A stretch of DNA of 64,000 nt, taken from positions 682,001 to 746,000 of the forward strand of contig JAYKXP010000015.1 of NCBI GenBank assembly GCA_037176845.1, given 5' to 3'. Source of the DNA: Paramarasmius palmivorus (Eukaryota > Basidiomycota > Agaricomycetes > Agaricales > Marasmiaceae). The notes under the pieces were generated by a model, which saw only the letters and a program-made list of their open reading frames with translations, was not told the DNA's origin and did not search any database. Shown here one piece after another: positions 35,096 to 46,939 of the stretch; position 1 is the stretch's first letter; every line of letters begins with the position of its first letter. A program made the position numbers and the translations under genes.

Positions 35096-36335
35096 GAGCA
35101 ATTCGAGGGACTATGAAGGAAGCTTGTACGACTAGAACGAAGCAATAAAGCACTCTGGAAAATATCGCTGTGGAATTGGAACCGCTTGGCTGTCTTGACA
35201 TTGCGAATGTTGAATGATGCCACGATGATATTCTGGCTTCAAGGTTTCGTGTATCTATCAGTACATTCTTGTCTTTTGGTGTAACTGATTGATGTCGCAG
35301 ATGCATGAATCGGCTGTGATGCTCCCGGTTACGCTGTATTGTGCACAGCACGCCTACGGATCATACCAGATGCTGTTTAAGATTAAGAGGCACGCTCGAC
35401 TGACGGAAACTGCTGCTGTCATATTGATCTTCTACTACACTAACAACAGCAAGAAGACAGCGTCCCGACAATAGATGCGGTCATCGGCAGGCTGGGAGTA
35501 TTAGGACGGTCTACAGGCTGGTTGTCCGGATCATGCAATTTCATCTCAGTTCGGTGCGAATTCTAGGGGGGAAAAATAACCTGTTCACCAAAGACCGAGT
35601 GCCATTACCTCCCAAGCGCCAAAGATAGGTCGGAGTAATAGGTTCCCCAATTTAGACAACGCTGACATTTATCTCCATTCTTCCACAAATGCACGGCATG
35701 AGCTTTAGAGACCGTGAATTCAATCGCAATGCGATAGAAACCGAATACACAATAGCACACTAATAGCACAGTGTAGAACATCCTGTCAAGCTGCGGATTG
35801 CCACCACTCTCAGCGTCAGTCGGCAGTTTTTTGTTGTTGTTATGTATAGCTACTGAGCCCCATCAATTTCGCAGTCTTGGAGACCTAAAATGGAGAGTGG
35901 CGACAGTCTTAGCCTGAGAATCCGCAGGCTGCTCACTACTGCACGCCAATCTTCGAAGCTCAAACGAGCTAGGAACTGGCCGTGAAGTAGTGTCTCTCAT
36001 CTCAGTGTCTCTGCGACACAACGCCTGGAGATTAGTATCGATCATTGGTTGGGACAGGTTGGGACCGTTCAAGAGGCTGAATGTTATGTGTCCTGTCGCT
36101 GCTACTGAGACTCGGCGCGCTCATTCGAGCTAGATACATATACTTAGATCAGAGGGCTATTCCTTCGAGGTATCATAGGTAGAATTGAATGCCAGCGAAT
36201 GAATTGAGGCTAGTCGAAGAACGAAAGAGATTAGATTAGATTTACACGTGCGAGTCTACACGTGTTGATGCACAGCCCACCCCAAAAGCTATACGATAAC
36301 CTGGTCAACTCAATGTTGGTCAGTGACCACCAAGA
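35096..36335. other. intergenic, no gene seen
   Basis: About 1.2 kb between two plus-strand genes. The frames present (for example minus 35863-36072) have no motifs. It probably holds the 3'UTR of the DSBA-like gene and the promoter of the VHS-GAT gene. Confidence 0.45.
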
Positions 36336-39300
36336 ATGAAAAAGCTTTTCGGTGGAAAGCCAAAACCTGCGGCAAATATACCTTCAAAACTTCAAGAAAA
36401 TCAGAACTCCAGCCCAAATGAATCTCCATTGCCAACACCAATTCATGCCGTATATACCCAATCGCAATCTCCGCCTCCGCATTCACATCCAGCGCACATT
36501 TCTTCGGCAGAAGACCTAGATGAATCTGCGTCGTACGACCTCGTCGATCCTCCTTTTCACAACCCCCATCCCCCCGCTTCTCGATCGTCTTCTTATGGAA
36601 GCCTACCCCCAGGTGCTTCTCCCCCCGCGAATCAGCCTACAGCACCCCCACAGCAGCAGCAACCACCTCCGACGACTTTGAGGAAAAAGAACCCTAGCTC
36701 CAGCACACATGGCCCTGCCGGATCTGTCTCGGTACCCGTGCTACCTCCTGCAGCGAATCAGCAGCCAGCTGGAACGGGTACCCCAGCGGGAACAGGCGGA
36801 AACGTCCCTGCGTTGGGCATTTTACGTGCACTGGACCCCTCGCTTCCACACTCTCACCATGGAAATGGACACGGACATCACCCCTCTGCATCTGGTGATG
36901 CTGTGCCAGCACCAGCGCGTCCCAGTATAGGCCTCGAGCAACGTTTTGGAAGTGTCAACTCGTTGGTGACCCAGGAGACTTTTGATGCTTCCAGTACGAC
37001 TGTTCATGGGTCTCAGGGTACCATATCCGAACGTCCTATGAAGAAGAAGGATGGTGGCGGTGGATGGTTCCGAAGCTGGAACCTTGACAGAGACAAGGAG
37101 AAGGAGAAGGATCATTCACACAGGGACAGAGGTCATGGGTCATGGCAGCTCGTAGGCGGAAGAGATGAGGAAACGCAGGGCGAGTTAACAAAGTCTATTG
37201 GTCAGTATCACTGCGTCTTGATCTGTTGTTAGCACTGACAGCTCATGTGCAGGCTACCTCACAGCAACTGGTCAAGAGGATTGGGCACTCGTCTTGGATG
37301 TCTGCGAGCGTGCTTCTTCCAGCGAAATTCAAGCAAAAGAAGCCGTTCGTGCATTACGTCGAGAATTCAAGTATGGTGAGCCGTCAGCGCAGTTGAGTGC
37401 CGCAAGGGTAAGTGTACACCTGTTCGCTTCTGATATTGATCTAACTGTTGATCCCAGCTTTGGGCAATTATGCTCCGAAATTCCAACGAAGTCTTCATTG
37501 CACAATCAACATCGCGCAAGTTTTTAGACACCTTGGAGGATTTACTGCTTGGTTCCAAAACAAACCCTGTTGTCAAGGAGCGAGTGCTGGACGTACTTGC
37601 AGCAGCGGCTTATGCATCTGCGAGTAGTGAGTCGCGTATCCATATTGTACCCAGGCCTGTTGTTCAACCTGCCCTTTACAGAAAGAGACACTGGTTTCAG
37701 AGGTTTATGGAAGAAAGTCAAGCCACATGATAAACCAGACGAGGTTAGTCCCCATCTCTCTCGTACTATCTGATTTAACATCATACATCATATGTAGGGC
37801 GTGCCCTTTGACACCGACGATGCCATGTTCAATCCTCCTGTAATAGCTCCTGGAATGGCTCCTGGAAATCGTTCCTCGATGGTGTATAACCAGTCCTTGC
37901 CAAGCCCTGGCCCTGGGTATCATATGCCAACATCGAACACTAGCCCAAAGATCCCAGCGAACGGTAACACGTCGGGCAACAACGCTCAAGTACCCCAGGA
38001 TATACTCGGTCCTGCAATTGGGGTTACAGGCACAAAGGATAAACGGGACAAGTCTGACCGGGAACATCGCGACCGTGACCGGGACCGTGAAAGAGACAAG
38101 GATCGCGAACGAGATAGAGGTCGGGATAGAGAGCATCGTGACCGTGACCGTGACCGTGATCGAGAGCACAGAGATAAGGACAGAGACAGGGACAGGGACA
38201 GAGATAGAGACAGGGACAGAGATAAAGAACGGGATAAAGACCGCGAGCGTCGACACAAGGACAAGAACCGGAAACGCAAATCGCCCAGCTCGCGTAATCG
38301 GATTATACCCCCAGACGAAGATATTCGTCGGTTATTCCAGGAATGTAAAATCGGCATGGGCAACGCTAGCTTGTTGGCAGACGCGTTGCTTACAACTACA
38401 CCGGAGGAGATCCTCAATGGCTCGCAGGGACTAATAAAGGAGTTTAGGGGGAAGTGTTTGAGCAGTAGGGAGTTGATTGCTGCGCAGATACCTTGGGCGA
38501 CTGCTGGTGCTGAACGAAGTCGCCGGGAGAAGGATGCAGCGAAGCAAGGTGTTGCTACTACTGGAGATGCGAACGAGGATTCCGACGAGCAAACGACGGA
38601 AGAAAAGCTTTTGGCTGATCTTCTGGAGGCAAACGAGGAGTTGAATAGAGTCATAGACCAGTACGATGACCTGGAAAGGGTAGCAATAGAGAGGAAGGCA
38701 GAGGAGGATAGTAAGAGAGATGTGAGGATGGATAAAAGGGTGAGTTTTTTTAGTGATTTTCCGGATGACAGCTCGTATTGCGGTATTGATTATTGTTTCA
38801 CAGGCGATACATGATCTAGAGCACCAACAGCAAGTCGAAGAGATGTACAACTTTTCTTCGTCGGGCGGTAGCAGCGGCGCAACACCGTTCTCGAGGTCAA
38901 GGAGCCCCAGTCCATCTGTTCAAGGACATGGTATACCACCACCAACACTTCGTCCGGGCGCGACTACGGGAACAGGGTCTCGACCCTCGTCTATCGTTCA
39001 TATGCCCGTTACTTTTGAAGGACAACAGCACACAGCGATGTTGGCGCCACCTCCAGCACCACATGGCCCAAGAAGCCCAGGTGGACAAAGAACCCCTAGC
39101 CCCGGCACTCCAAATCCTTGGGAAGATCCGAACGCTGTTCCTGCCAATGGTCTTAAGCGGCTTAGTATTCACAACACCCCCAGAGACAACATCGATACAG
39201 AATCAGTCGTTCAGACACCGATATACCCCTCTGAAAAGGCCCTGGGCAAGAAGAAGGCCATCGAAGCTGAATCTATCACTGTTGCTCACGCTGATCCCGA

Positions 39301-39529
39301 ATCGGAAGATAACTATGTCTATGACTTTGATCATAAGAATGGCATGAGGGATGCCGATTCTGAATCGTTCATATCGGATTCATCAGACAGTCGGGATGGG
39401 GGAGAGCATCATTGGAACTCGGAGTATCGCTGGAAGCATCCACCGGTACACTACGTCTATGACGCCGCGGCGGAGCGTACGAAGCAGAGAATATTGGAAG
39501 GACAGCTCAAGACGAACATTGTGGTGTAG
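36336..39529 (+). CDS. VHS and GAT domain protein (LSB5/GGA-like trafficking adaptor)
   Basis: Six exons give 972 aa: 36336-37200, 37253-37407, 37458-37626, 37682-37743, 37798-38739, 38804-39529. After a disordered Pro/Ser/His-rich N-terminus (to about 275) comes a VHS/ENTH-type domain: ELTKSIGYLTATGQEDWALV, VCERASSSEIQAKEAVRAL, LWAIMLRNSNEVFIAQ, ending GLWKKVKPHD. Residues about 499-577 are an almost pure Arg/Asp/Lys/Glu/His repeat. A GAT-type helical bundle follows (DIRRLFQECKIGMGNASLLA, then LLADLLEANEELNRVIDQYD). The tail is Pro/Ser-rich and acidic. VHS-GAT proteins bind ubiquitinated cargo and act at endosomes, Golgi or cortical actin. The RD repeat between VHS and GAT is odd for this class and resembles splicing-factor tails. 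Confidence 0.88.
38041..38277 (+). repeat. Arg/Asp-rich coding repeat inside the VHS-GAT gene
   Basis: Degenerate 6-bp units (gaccgt, gacagg, gatcga and variants) encode RD, RE, KD and HRD steps over about 79 codons. Codons vary, so the repeat is held at protein level rather than being a fresh microsatellite. Confidence 0.85.
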
Positions 39530-42500
39530 AGTTAATGGCTTACGCATGCATCTGCTCTGCTAGGTTTCATCTTCTTGATTAGTGGCTAATTTATTTATTC
39601 GAGCGCATTGCATTTAGTAAGGTGTAGCAATAGGATTTCTGTTCATTGCTTGGTAGTCGTCCAGTAGTCATCAAAATGACGGGCATCGAAAGATGTTGGT
39701 TAGACGTCTGACCGTGACGTGTGCTCTAATCACGTGCTATCCATGTCTTGACTTAGCACAGTGAAGCGCCGTCGTACTCTTCGATGTTTCGAGGCTAAGC
39801 TCGAGTTTCCAGAGCTTGTCCAGCCAAGCTACGTAGTGTTTAGCAGCACCACAAACTCATGTGCATTTTCATGTTAAAGTGAGTGCTCTGTTCCTTGAAC
39901 TCGAACCTGTGGTGATCGTCGTTCACCCAACGTTCTTCAACGTTATCTAGGTCCATGAATGATGATTGAACGAAATTTAACGTTCGTGCCTTTGATTCAA
40001 ATTAGTTACTGCAACCGGCAGTTGAATCATGGATCTGCTATCATCTGCTTCGAACGTCGTACGGCCTTTGTTCATGGATACCATCAGCATATTATGCTCA
40101 AAACTTCCACAGCTTCAAGTCTATCATGATGTTCACAACTCAGAAAGGGATTGAAGATCTCATTTCTGAATCTTACATTTACTGGGAGGACAATGCGTAA
40201 TTATGCGTTTATCCGGTATACGACCGTATCTTACCATTTCGCCTCGGCCCTCGTTCCGTATCCTAAAAGAATGGCATTCCGCTGTTGTCGGTGGACGTCG
40301 ATCTGCAATGAAGGTAAAAGGTGCACTCCCGACAAAATTCCTATTGAACGTGTTCAATCCAAGTGACTGGACTTTGTAGATTCTTCGGGAAGCTCCGACC
40401 CCATTTGTATTTCAAGATGATAGGATGAGAACGGTCTTGTTTGGAGGCTATGATCCTCGGGTCGACCAGTGGGTCCGATGCATTCAGCTGCATCTGGACG
40501 ATAGGAGCGACAAGCTGAACGGACTACTGGACCAGGCTTGGCACTGGCAAATGTGGCATCGAGGTAAATGATATCGATAGCATCTGTGTTTCAAGGTATC
40601 GATGAGAGCTGATAAATGGGCGCAGAAGCTGCGAGTCTTTTGATGCGTATGTATAGCCAACCGGTTAAATTCGCAAAAGGCAAGAGTCACCAAGAAACTG
40701 TAACCTGAATGTAAGTTGTGGCCCTTTCGTGTATCCAGGTCTCCACTAACCTGCCGATAGTATTCGCGTTCATCGTGGCGCCTGTCGTGCCGTCGCAAAA
40801 TTACAAATATACATGAACCGACTTGGAATATTTTCGACGTGAAGCAGCGTCTCAGCCTTGTGGTGATGTGTGCCACCGTGAGATGCCTCCATTCTATCCC
40901 CCTTGGTATGGGACTAGAAAATCAATATTCTCATGCTCTGAAACAAGTCCCTTTTACAGAGCGTTCCGTCACACCAACAATAGTCAGGTTTAGTGGGAGA
41001 AGATACCGGCAATCGCTGATCCATGTCATTGAACCGTTTCATCGCATTCTTGGAACTTTGAAATTGGACAAGGTTCTCCAGACCAGTGCTCACGACGGTC
41101 TGGAAGTCCCGCCCTTCCATAACGACTGTCCGACTCGAAATGATGCTTACGCCGCGTTGCCACAGGTTGCCAATCCGCAGCCTTTTGTATATTCAAATTC
41201 GGAACTTGGTTTCTCTGCTTCCTTCCTGCTGTCCAAATCCCCTGGCGCGAATCACTATTGAAATGATAGCCATACTGGTATTTCCAGTCTGGCTTTGACG
41301 ACTATCATTGTGGTCATTGTGGTGTCCTGTTCTCTACTCGGGACGCTTTTGTGAAAAGCCGTTGGTTTACTTGCAATCTTAGGATTGTACCATCCTGAGT
41401 GCCGCTCACAATCGATGCTGGACGTCTGATAATCATGGTGTTGAACATGCGGTTCAGCGACGGACGTACGAGGCATCGGGACTTGTCGTTACTAAAGACC
41501 AGCCAATGTATACCGTTCGAGGGAATTCATCGTCAGAATGATATGTACACCCTTGTCCCGGCCTCTTCCTAGCTATTGTAAATAATAGATGGGAAAATTT
41601 CCATCGTCGCGAGACGCCCCCGATGCCTCATATATCCCAAATACGCCTCTGCCTTGTCCTGCGCTTCAAACGGAAGAAAAAGGTCATGCCGACTGGCTGG
41701 ATTGAACAACCGACCTTCGCATTGCGCAACAAAGGGCTGCTACAAGTGCGACGCACTACCACTGTGCTAAGCCGGCTTTAAATACATAGAGAGTGTCAAA
41801 AATATGAGGGATTTGAGAGGAAGGACGAGGAGGAAGAGGAATGACAACTTTGATTGCGTTGACGAATGTAGCGCACGTGTAGGGGGTAAAATCTTTGTCA
41901 ACATAGTATTGATCTGGGAACATACTTTTCTATCCAAGAATTTTATCTAGTGAGCAGATGAGGACTGAGGAAGACGAGGAAGAAGGACGAGGAGGAGAAG
42001 TACTTAAGCGCCCCGGCGCCTAGCGGCAGTAACGCCAGATTTGCCGCCGGCACTTTATAACTCGAGAGGCAGATGTCGGAGTCTGATTTCTGACCGTCTT
42101 TAATCAAGGCAGTTTTAACTACTGAAAAGTATGATTAGGTTTTGGGGGCTTGCGAGGCTCGCATATGCCTCCACGTTCATTCTGGTTAAACTTACGATTC
42201 GACGAATGCTCGGAATATCACGGAATTTTGTTTCATCACAGACTTTTCCAGGTTCGCCCCAGATCTAGAGGTGAGAGCAGCGCACAACGGGTAAACTTAA
42301 GATTCGAATTAGCAGGGGTAGTTTGGAGAAATGCATCTCGTGTTGCGGGATTGGCTAGCCATGCCTGCTCCTGCCTGTAGAGCTTCTACACGCACGAAAT
42401 TTTTATCCCCGAGAGATTTGGGTGTATACGGTAGAGGACGTTCTTGCACCCCGGCGCTAAGTGGTGGTCTGTGAAAGACTAATTGAAATATGAATCCAGA

Positions 42501-42677
42501 CGAAGTAGGTCATTTCGACGACACAACTTGTAACAAAAAGCATTTCTTTGCAGAGACGATATGGATAAGCACTTTGGTAACTTGACGATGTAATGCCGAA
42601 ATTGCCGCGCCGGCCCTTGACCTCGAACCACCTAATCAACATGCTCTGTACTCCTTCTCTCTTTTCGCATATCCAGG
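39530..42677. other. 3.1-kb gene-poor tract
   Basis: No supported gene. The longest plausible frame is plus 40839-41261 (its first Met codes MKQRLSLVVMCATVRCLH), without motif. Two purine-rich runs (about 41818-41840 and 41969-41999, rich in gaggaag/gacgagg) and a near-direct repeat of ggttaaacttacgattcga (42182-42200 and 42288-42306) give it a low-complexity look. Confidence 0.4.
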
Positions 42678-44476
42678 ATGCGAATAATCGACCTCATTGC
42701 ACTATCCGGATTTTTTACGCGAACGTTATGTTCTCCTCTCCTTTCCCAGTCACCTCTATCCATCTACCAAGCCAGAACTAGCCTTCCCGTTCAGAATTCG
42801 ACAACATCCTTCTGGTTCGTCGATGAAGCTGCGAATCCGCTAGCAAAAGAGGGAAGCGATGGACCGTTGACTCAGGAATCAGATGTCTGCATCATAGGAT
42901 CAGGTATAACTGGAGCGAGTGTTGCGTATCATCTCGCTGGAGCAGCGAATAACAAGTCATTGAGAACTGTCATCGTGGAAGCAAGGGATTTCTGTGAGTG
43001 GCAATTGGCACAACATGGATAGATTGCTTACTGATTACAATAGGCTCTGGTGCTACTGGTGAGGCATCTATGTTCCTTAGAAGTACAATCCTCTAACAAT
43101 ACAAAGGTCGCAATGGAGGTCATCTCACACCTTACCCATTCAAAGGCTTCAAGTTCAACCAAGCCGCGTACGGAGTCACAGAAGCCATCAAAGCTTTCCT
43201 CATAGAAAATCGAACCACTGCGGAAATGATCAGGGTTGTTGAAGAACACGATCTTTTCGACGTCGTAGACCTCGTAAAGGGCGGGCACATTACGCTGTTT
43301 GAAAGTACTCTGGATCCAAAGCTAGGAGAGACTCTAGCTGATTGGACTGCTGCCAAGGAAGCTGGGATTGAGTTGTCCGATGTCGAGTGGCCGTCGAAAG
43401 AAGAGGTGAACAAGGTGTGCTATCTTATAAATCTTTCGTGATTTGACGTCGCGTTGACGTGAATAATCAGATATATGGTGCGCCTTATCCCGGCGTAACG
43501 TGGGTCGGAAACAACATCTGGCCTCTTAAATTTGCAACGCAGCTATTCTACCTTGCACGAGGAAGGAACCCGAATTTCGAGCTCAAATTACATACTCAGA
43601 CACCAGTTACTGCGGTCGAGCCCCTTAGTGATGACCGCTGGTCTTTGCAAACACCACGAGGCTCGATAGCATGTCAATACGTTGTACACGCTACCAATGC
43701 CTATGCAGGTCACCTCGTACCACACCTCAACGGAGAAGCAGGCATTATCCCTACCAGAGGACAAGTTATCGCCGTGCGCGCCAAGCAATCCTTATCGACT
43801 TCATGGTGGAAGTCATGGGGTGGTTTGGACATGTACTGGTTCCCAAGACCAGTGCAGGACCAAGAACAGCCGCCTCTAGTTATACTCGGAGGTGGTAGAA
43901 TGTCTGCCGAGCCGCCCTACGAATTGACCACCGACGATTCGACGACTAGTCCATTAGTGGGTAGAGTACTACGCGCTTTTCTTCCAAAGATTTTCGGAGG
44001 TGCATTTGGGTCGGACAGTGAGGTTGAGATGGAATGGGTAAGCTGTAGTCGGCACAATTTACGGGTGTTCTAAAACGTTCTTTCAGACTGGTATCATGGG
44101 TTACACCAAAATGACGGATCCATTCGTGAGTTTTTATTGCTCAGGCTCAAGATAAAGCTTTGTCGCTCACCTTTAATGCAGGTCGGTCCACTTCTCGACC
44201 CCTTGGAACCTCAATCAAAAAAGTACGAAGGCCAATTCATCTCGGCAGGCTACACCGGTCACGGAATGCCTCGCGCTTTTTCATGGTACCTGTCAGATAC
44301 CTTGCTGTGTTGTGTCAGATACTAACTCTTGATGTATCAACAGCGCTGAAGCTGTAGCTTCGATGATTGCTTCAGAGATAAACAATACTCTATGGAAGGC
44401 ACCTGAATGGTTACCAGACAGATATTTGACATGGAATCGAGATGCTGATGGTGGATTGAGGAAAACTACTGTTTAG
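42678..44476 (+). CDS. secreted FAD-dependent oxidoreductase (DAO family)
   Basis: Seven exons give 493 aa: 42678-42993, 43044-43058, 43107-43414, 43471-44037, 44087-44125, 44182-44285, 44344-44476. All phases fit and the stop is TAG. The N-terminus MRIIDLIALSGFFTRTLCS looks like a signal peptide. The Rossmann motif DVCIIGSGITGASVAYHLA (GSGITG, residues 74-79) binds FAD; CSGATGRNGGHLTPYPF is the second family motif; YVVHATNAYAGHLVPHL, IIPTRGQVIAV and the C-terminal GQFISAGYTGHGMPRAFS, which closes over the FAD, follow. DAO-family members oxidise amines or amino acids; the substrate is not evident. A secretory-route member is less common than the cytosolic type. Exon 2 is only 15 nt. Confidence 0.9.
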
Positions 44477-44760
44477 GATTCACGAATACGTGTCGTAGTC
44501 AGGACACTGGCTTATGGCTGCGATGCAATGTATGTATGTCAACTATATGTATCGCGTTTCACCGTTGTTCCGATATCTTTACGACAGAAACCGACAATAT
44601 ACTCGTTGTAAACCGGGCACTTCACAATCGCATTCCAAAACATTACTATCCAGTACATATACAGAAGAAGGGTCAATCTGGTGGTACACGCATTCCGAGA
44701 GGTGATATCGAAAGAAAGGCATAAAGGACGAAAATCGAAAGAAACGCCAAGGGCTTGCCA

Positions 44761-46939
44761 TTAATCACAGAGCATCAATGTCAGAGAGCGGACCTTCAGA
44801 TCGTTGGGGGGTATGTCACTGATCTTGGTGTGTAAATCATATCTCTGGCCCGCCATACTTGTGAAGAATGTCTTCATGGAAGAAATCCGTTCATAGTGAG
44901 TTCTTTCACGGGAAGCCTCCATGGACAGTAAGCAGCCTAATTGCGAACTGGTAGAGATGTTGTCTGTTGTAGATGAGATAAATGAGTATGTCGAAGTAAC
45001 ATGAAGAGCAAAAACTCACATGTTACTTTCCTAGAGTATATCACCTCCCAGGAATCCTTCACTGTAAGGTCAATCTCGACCTTCTCGTCTTCCTTGAACG
45101 GATTCTCTCGATGGAAAGAGCTCGACTAATCAAGATCGTTAAACCTCTACTGTGATTCGTGACAGATGAAAAAGACCAAGACTAACCTTTTCCAGACAAC
45201 CTTCAAGTGCACTGGAGCGATCTTCATCTCTAGCCTTGGACGTTTGAATCCGTCCCTGCCATGTTGCCCATTGTTCGTTAATCTAAACGCCAAATCAAAA
45301 TTCGTGGTAAGGGATTCGTCATCTCAACGGTGTTTACCTGGAAAGATACAAAACATTTCTCGAGCGATTTCTGTGCGCGTTCGAAAGATGCCGCGATGTT
45401 TTCGCTGATTTCGGAGGTGATGCCTTGATCCTGCTTCTTCTTTGCTCCTGCAGCTTTGTCCAAGGCGGCTTGTACGAGTTGGAATGTTCTACAAAAGTAT
45501 CGTTGAAATCCCTGAGCTATAAGCCGCTGTTGCTGCTAGTATGACTCACGTTTCGAGGAGCTGAGCAGCATCGTGCTGATTTTCCAGGGCCCCGAGCTTC
45601 ATGACTAGCGCCTCGCATATCCTAACAGCCATAACGGCTTGCGAAAAGTATGGCCGTTTAATTTCGGGCACTCGAGCTTTCAGGCTTAGGTAGGACGGGG
45701 GGACTCGGATGTTTTGGGGTAGATTCATGTGATGATAGAACCCTGGCGCCTCCGGTCCTCCGTCGTTGGTCGTTCCGGGCGGTCTCTGGAAAGTTAGCTG
45801 AATGGGTTATAAGTAATCCATCCGACTGTGGTGATTGTGTGATCCGATGTTCTTACCGTTCTGATCCAGAGCAAATAGTCTCCTGCTACTTTCCAGGAAT
45901 AACTAGCTTCCTCTGTCTCCATTAAGAGTTTGGATATCCTGGTCAACCAATGAAATAAGTGACAATTCACTTTATGTGGTCCAACGCTACTTCACCTCTT
46001 GATTTCCGCCAAATCCCTCTCAGCCAAGTCAGGAAATTTTTTCTTCACAAGCCATAACGTGGCATGGATGAAAATGGCTCTTGAAGCGGCGAGCCTAATC
46101 CAGGATCTTGCGGTCTCCTGTGATGCAAATTAATCTAGATGCCGCTAAGCAGAAACACGAGCTCATAGTCACCGATTCCGAGTCCGTCGGCTCCCTGCCA
46201 GATTCCAAGAATGTGTCCCATGTCGGTATATGCTCCACCATCCTTTCAAGATGACGAAGAGTTGTCTGGATACTTTCTGATACATGCTGGGTCCTGGTGA
46301 CCGTGATTCTGATGGTGTTCACCCAGTCGCTGGTTGAAAAGTAAATGCGCCGAAGGGAGCGAGTGAACGCATTATGAACATATAGCTAGAGAGTAGAGAT
46401 CGAGGCAAAGATGAGTTTGTTTCTTTGAGCGTACATAGCTTGAAGAGAACTAACGCTATCTCCTTTCCAAACATGGTCAATGAGATCCTCTAGAAGACCC
46501 ATCAAGGTTTTGAGGCCCTCTGTATCGTCGAGTGTTATGCCTTTTAATTGTTCGAAGATCTCGTTTTCTTGGTCGACGGCCACAAACAGATCACGCAACG
46601 ATCTATAGCCATAAAAAAAGTCGGTAAATATTTGACATTTTTGGAGCTGAGAGTGACGTACCCCTCCAGGCGGTCCAGATCGTATACGAAATGATCAAAG
46701 GCATTCCATCTTGCTATCTCGTCCTTGCCCTGTGACACGAGTTCAATATTGCTATGAATCGTGTCGCAGGTTTCTCGCGCCTCCAGGAGAATCCGACAGT
46801 ATGGTGAGGCATTCCACTGAGCTTGGCAAGCATCGCGAGCAAGTGTCTCTATGAAGTATCGAACGGCGAGAGTTGATTTGTAGTCGCCTGCCCGCTTGGG
46901 AGTGGTGATTTCCTTGTAGAGTGAGTAAGTGCTAGACAT
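44761..46939 (-). CDS. unrecognised 548-aa helical protein
   Basis: Ten exons: 46939-46662, 46602-46455, 46385-46173, 46117-45996, 45938-45857, 45797-45550, 45488-45338, 45282-45187, 45125-45020, 44963-44761. Phases are consistent and the stop is TAA. It starts MSSTYSLYKEITTPKRAG. The protein is mostly helical and charged, with segments such as YFIETLARDACQAQW, LRDLFVAVDQENEIFEQLKG, AAFERA-like stretches, and a C-terminal KTFFTSMAGQRYDLHTKISD. A Pro-containing middle part (NIRVPPSYLSLKARVPEIKR) may be a linker. No signal peptide, membrane helix or known motif. It converges on the FAD oxidoreductase: the stops are 284 bp apart. Function unknown. Confidence 0.75.

Noticed and set aside
37986..38654. 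Minus-strand 222-codon ORF with a long Ser/Leu/Arg run
   Set aside because: Antisense shadow of the RD repeat and GAT region of the VHS-GAT gene, which has the better splice and domain evidence.
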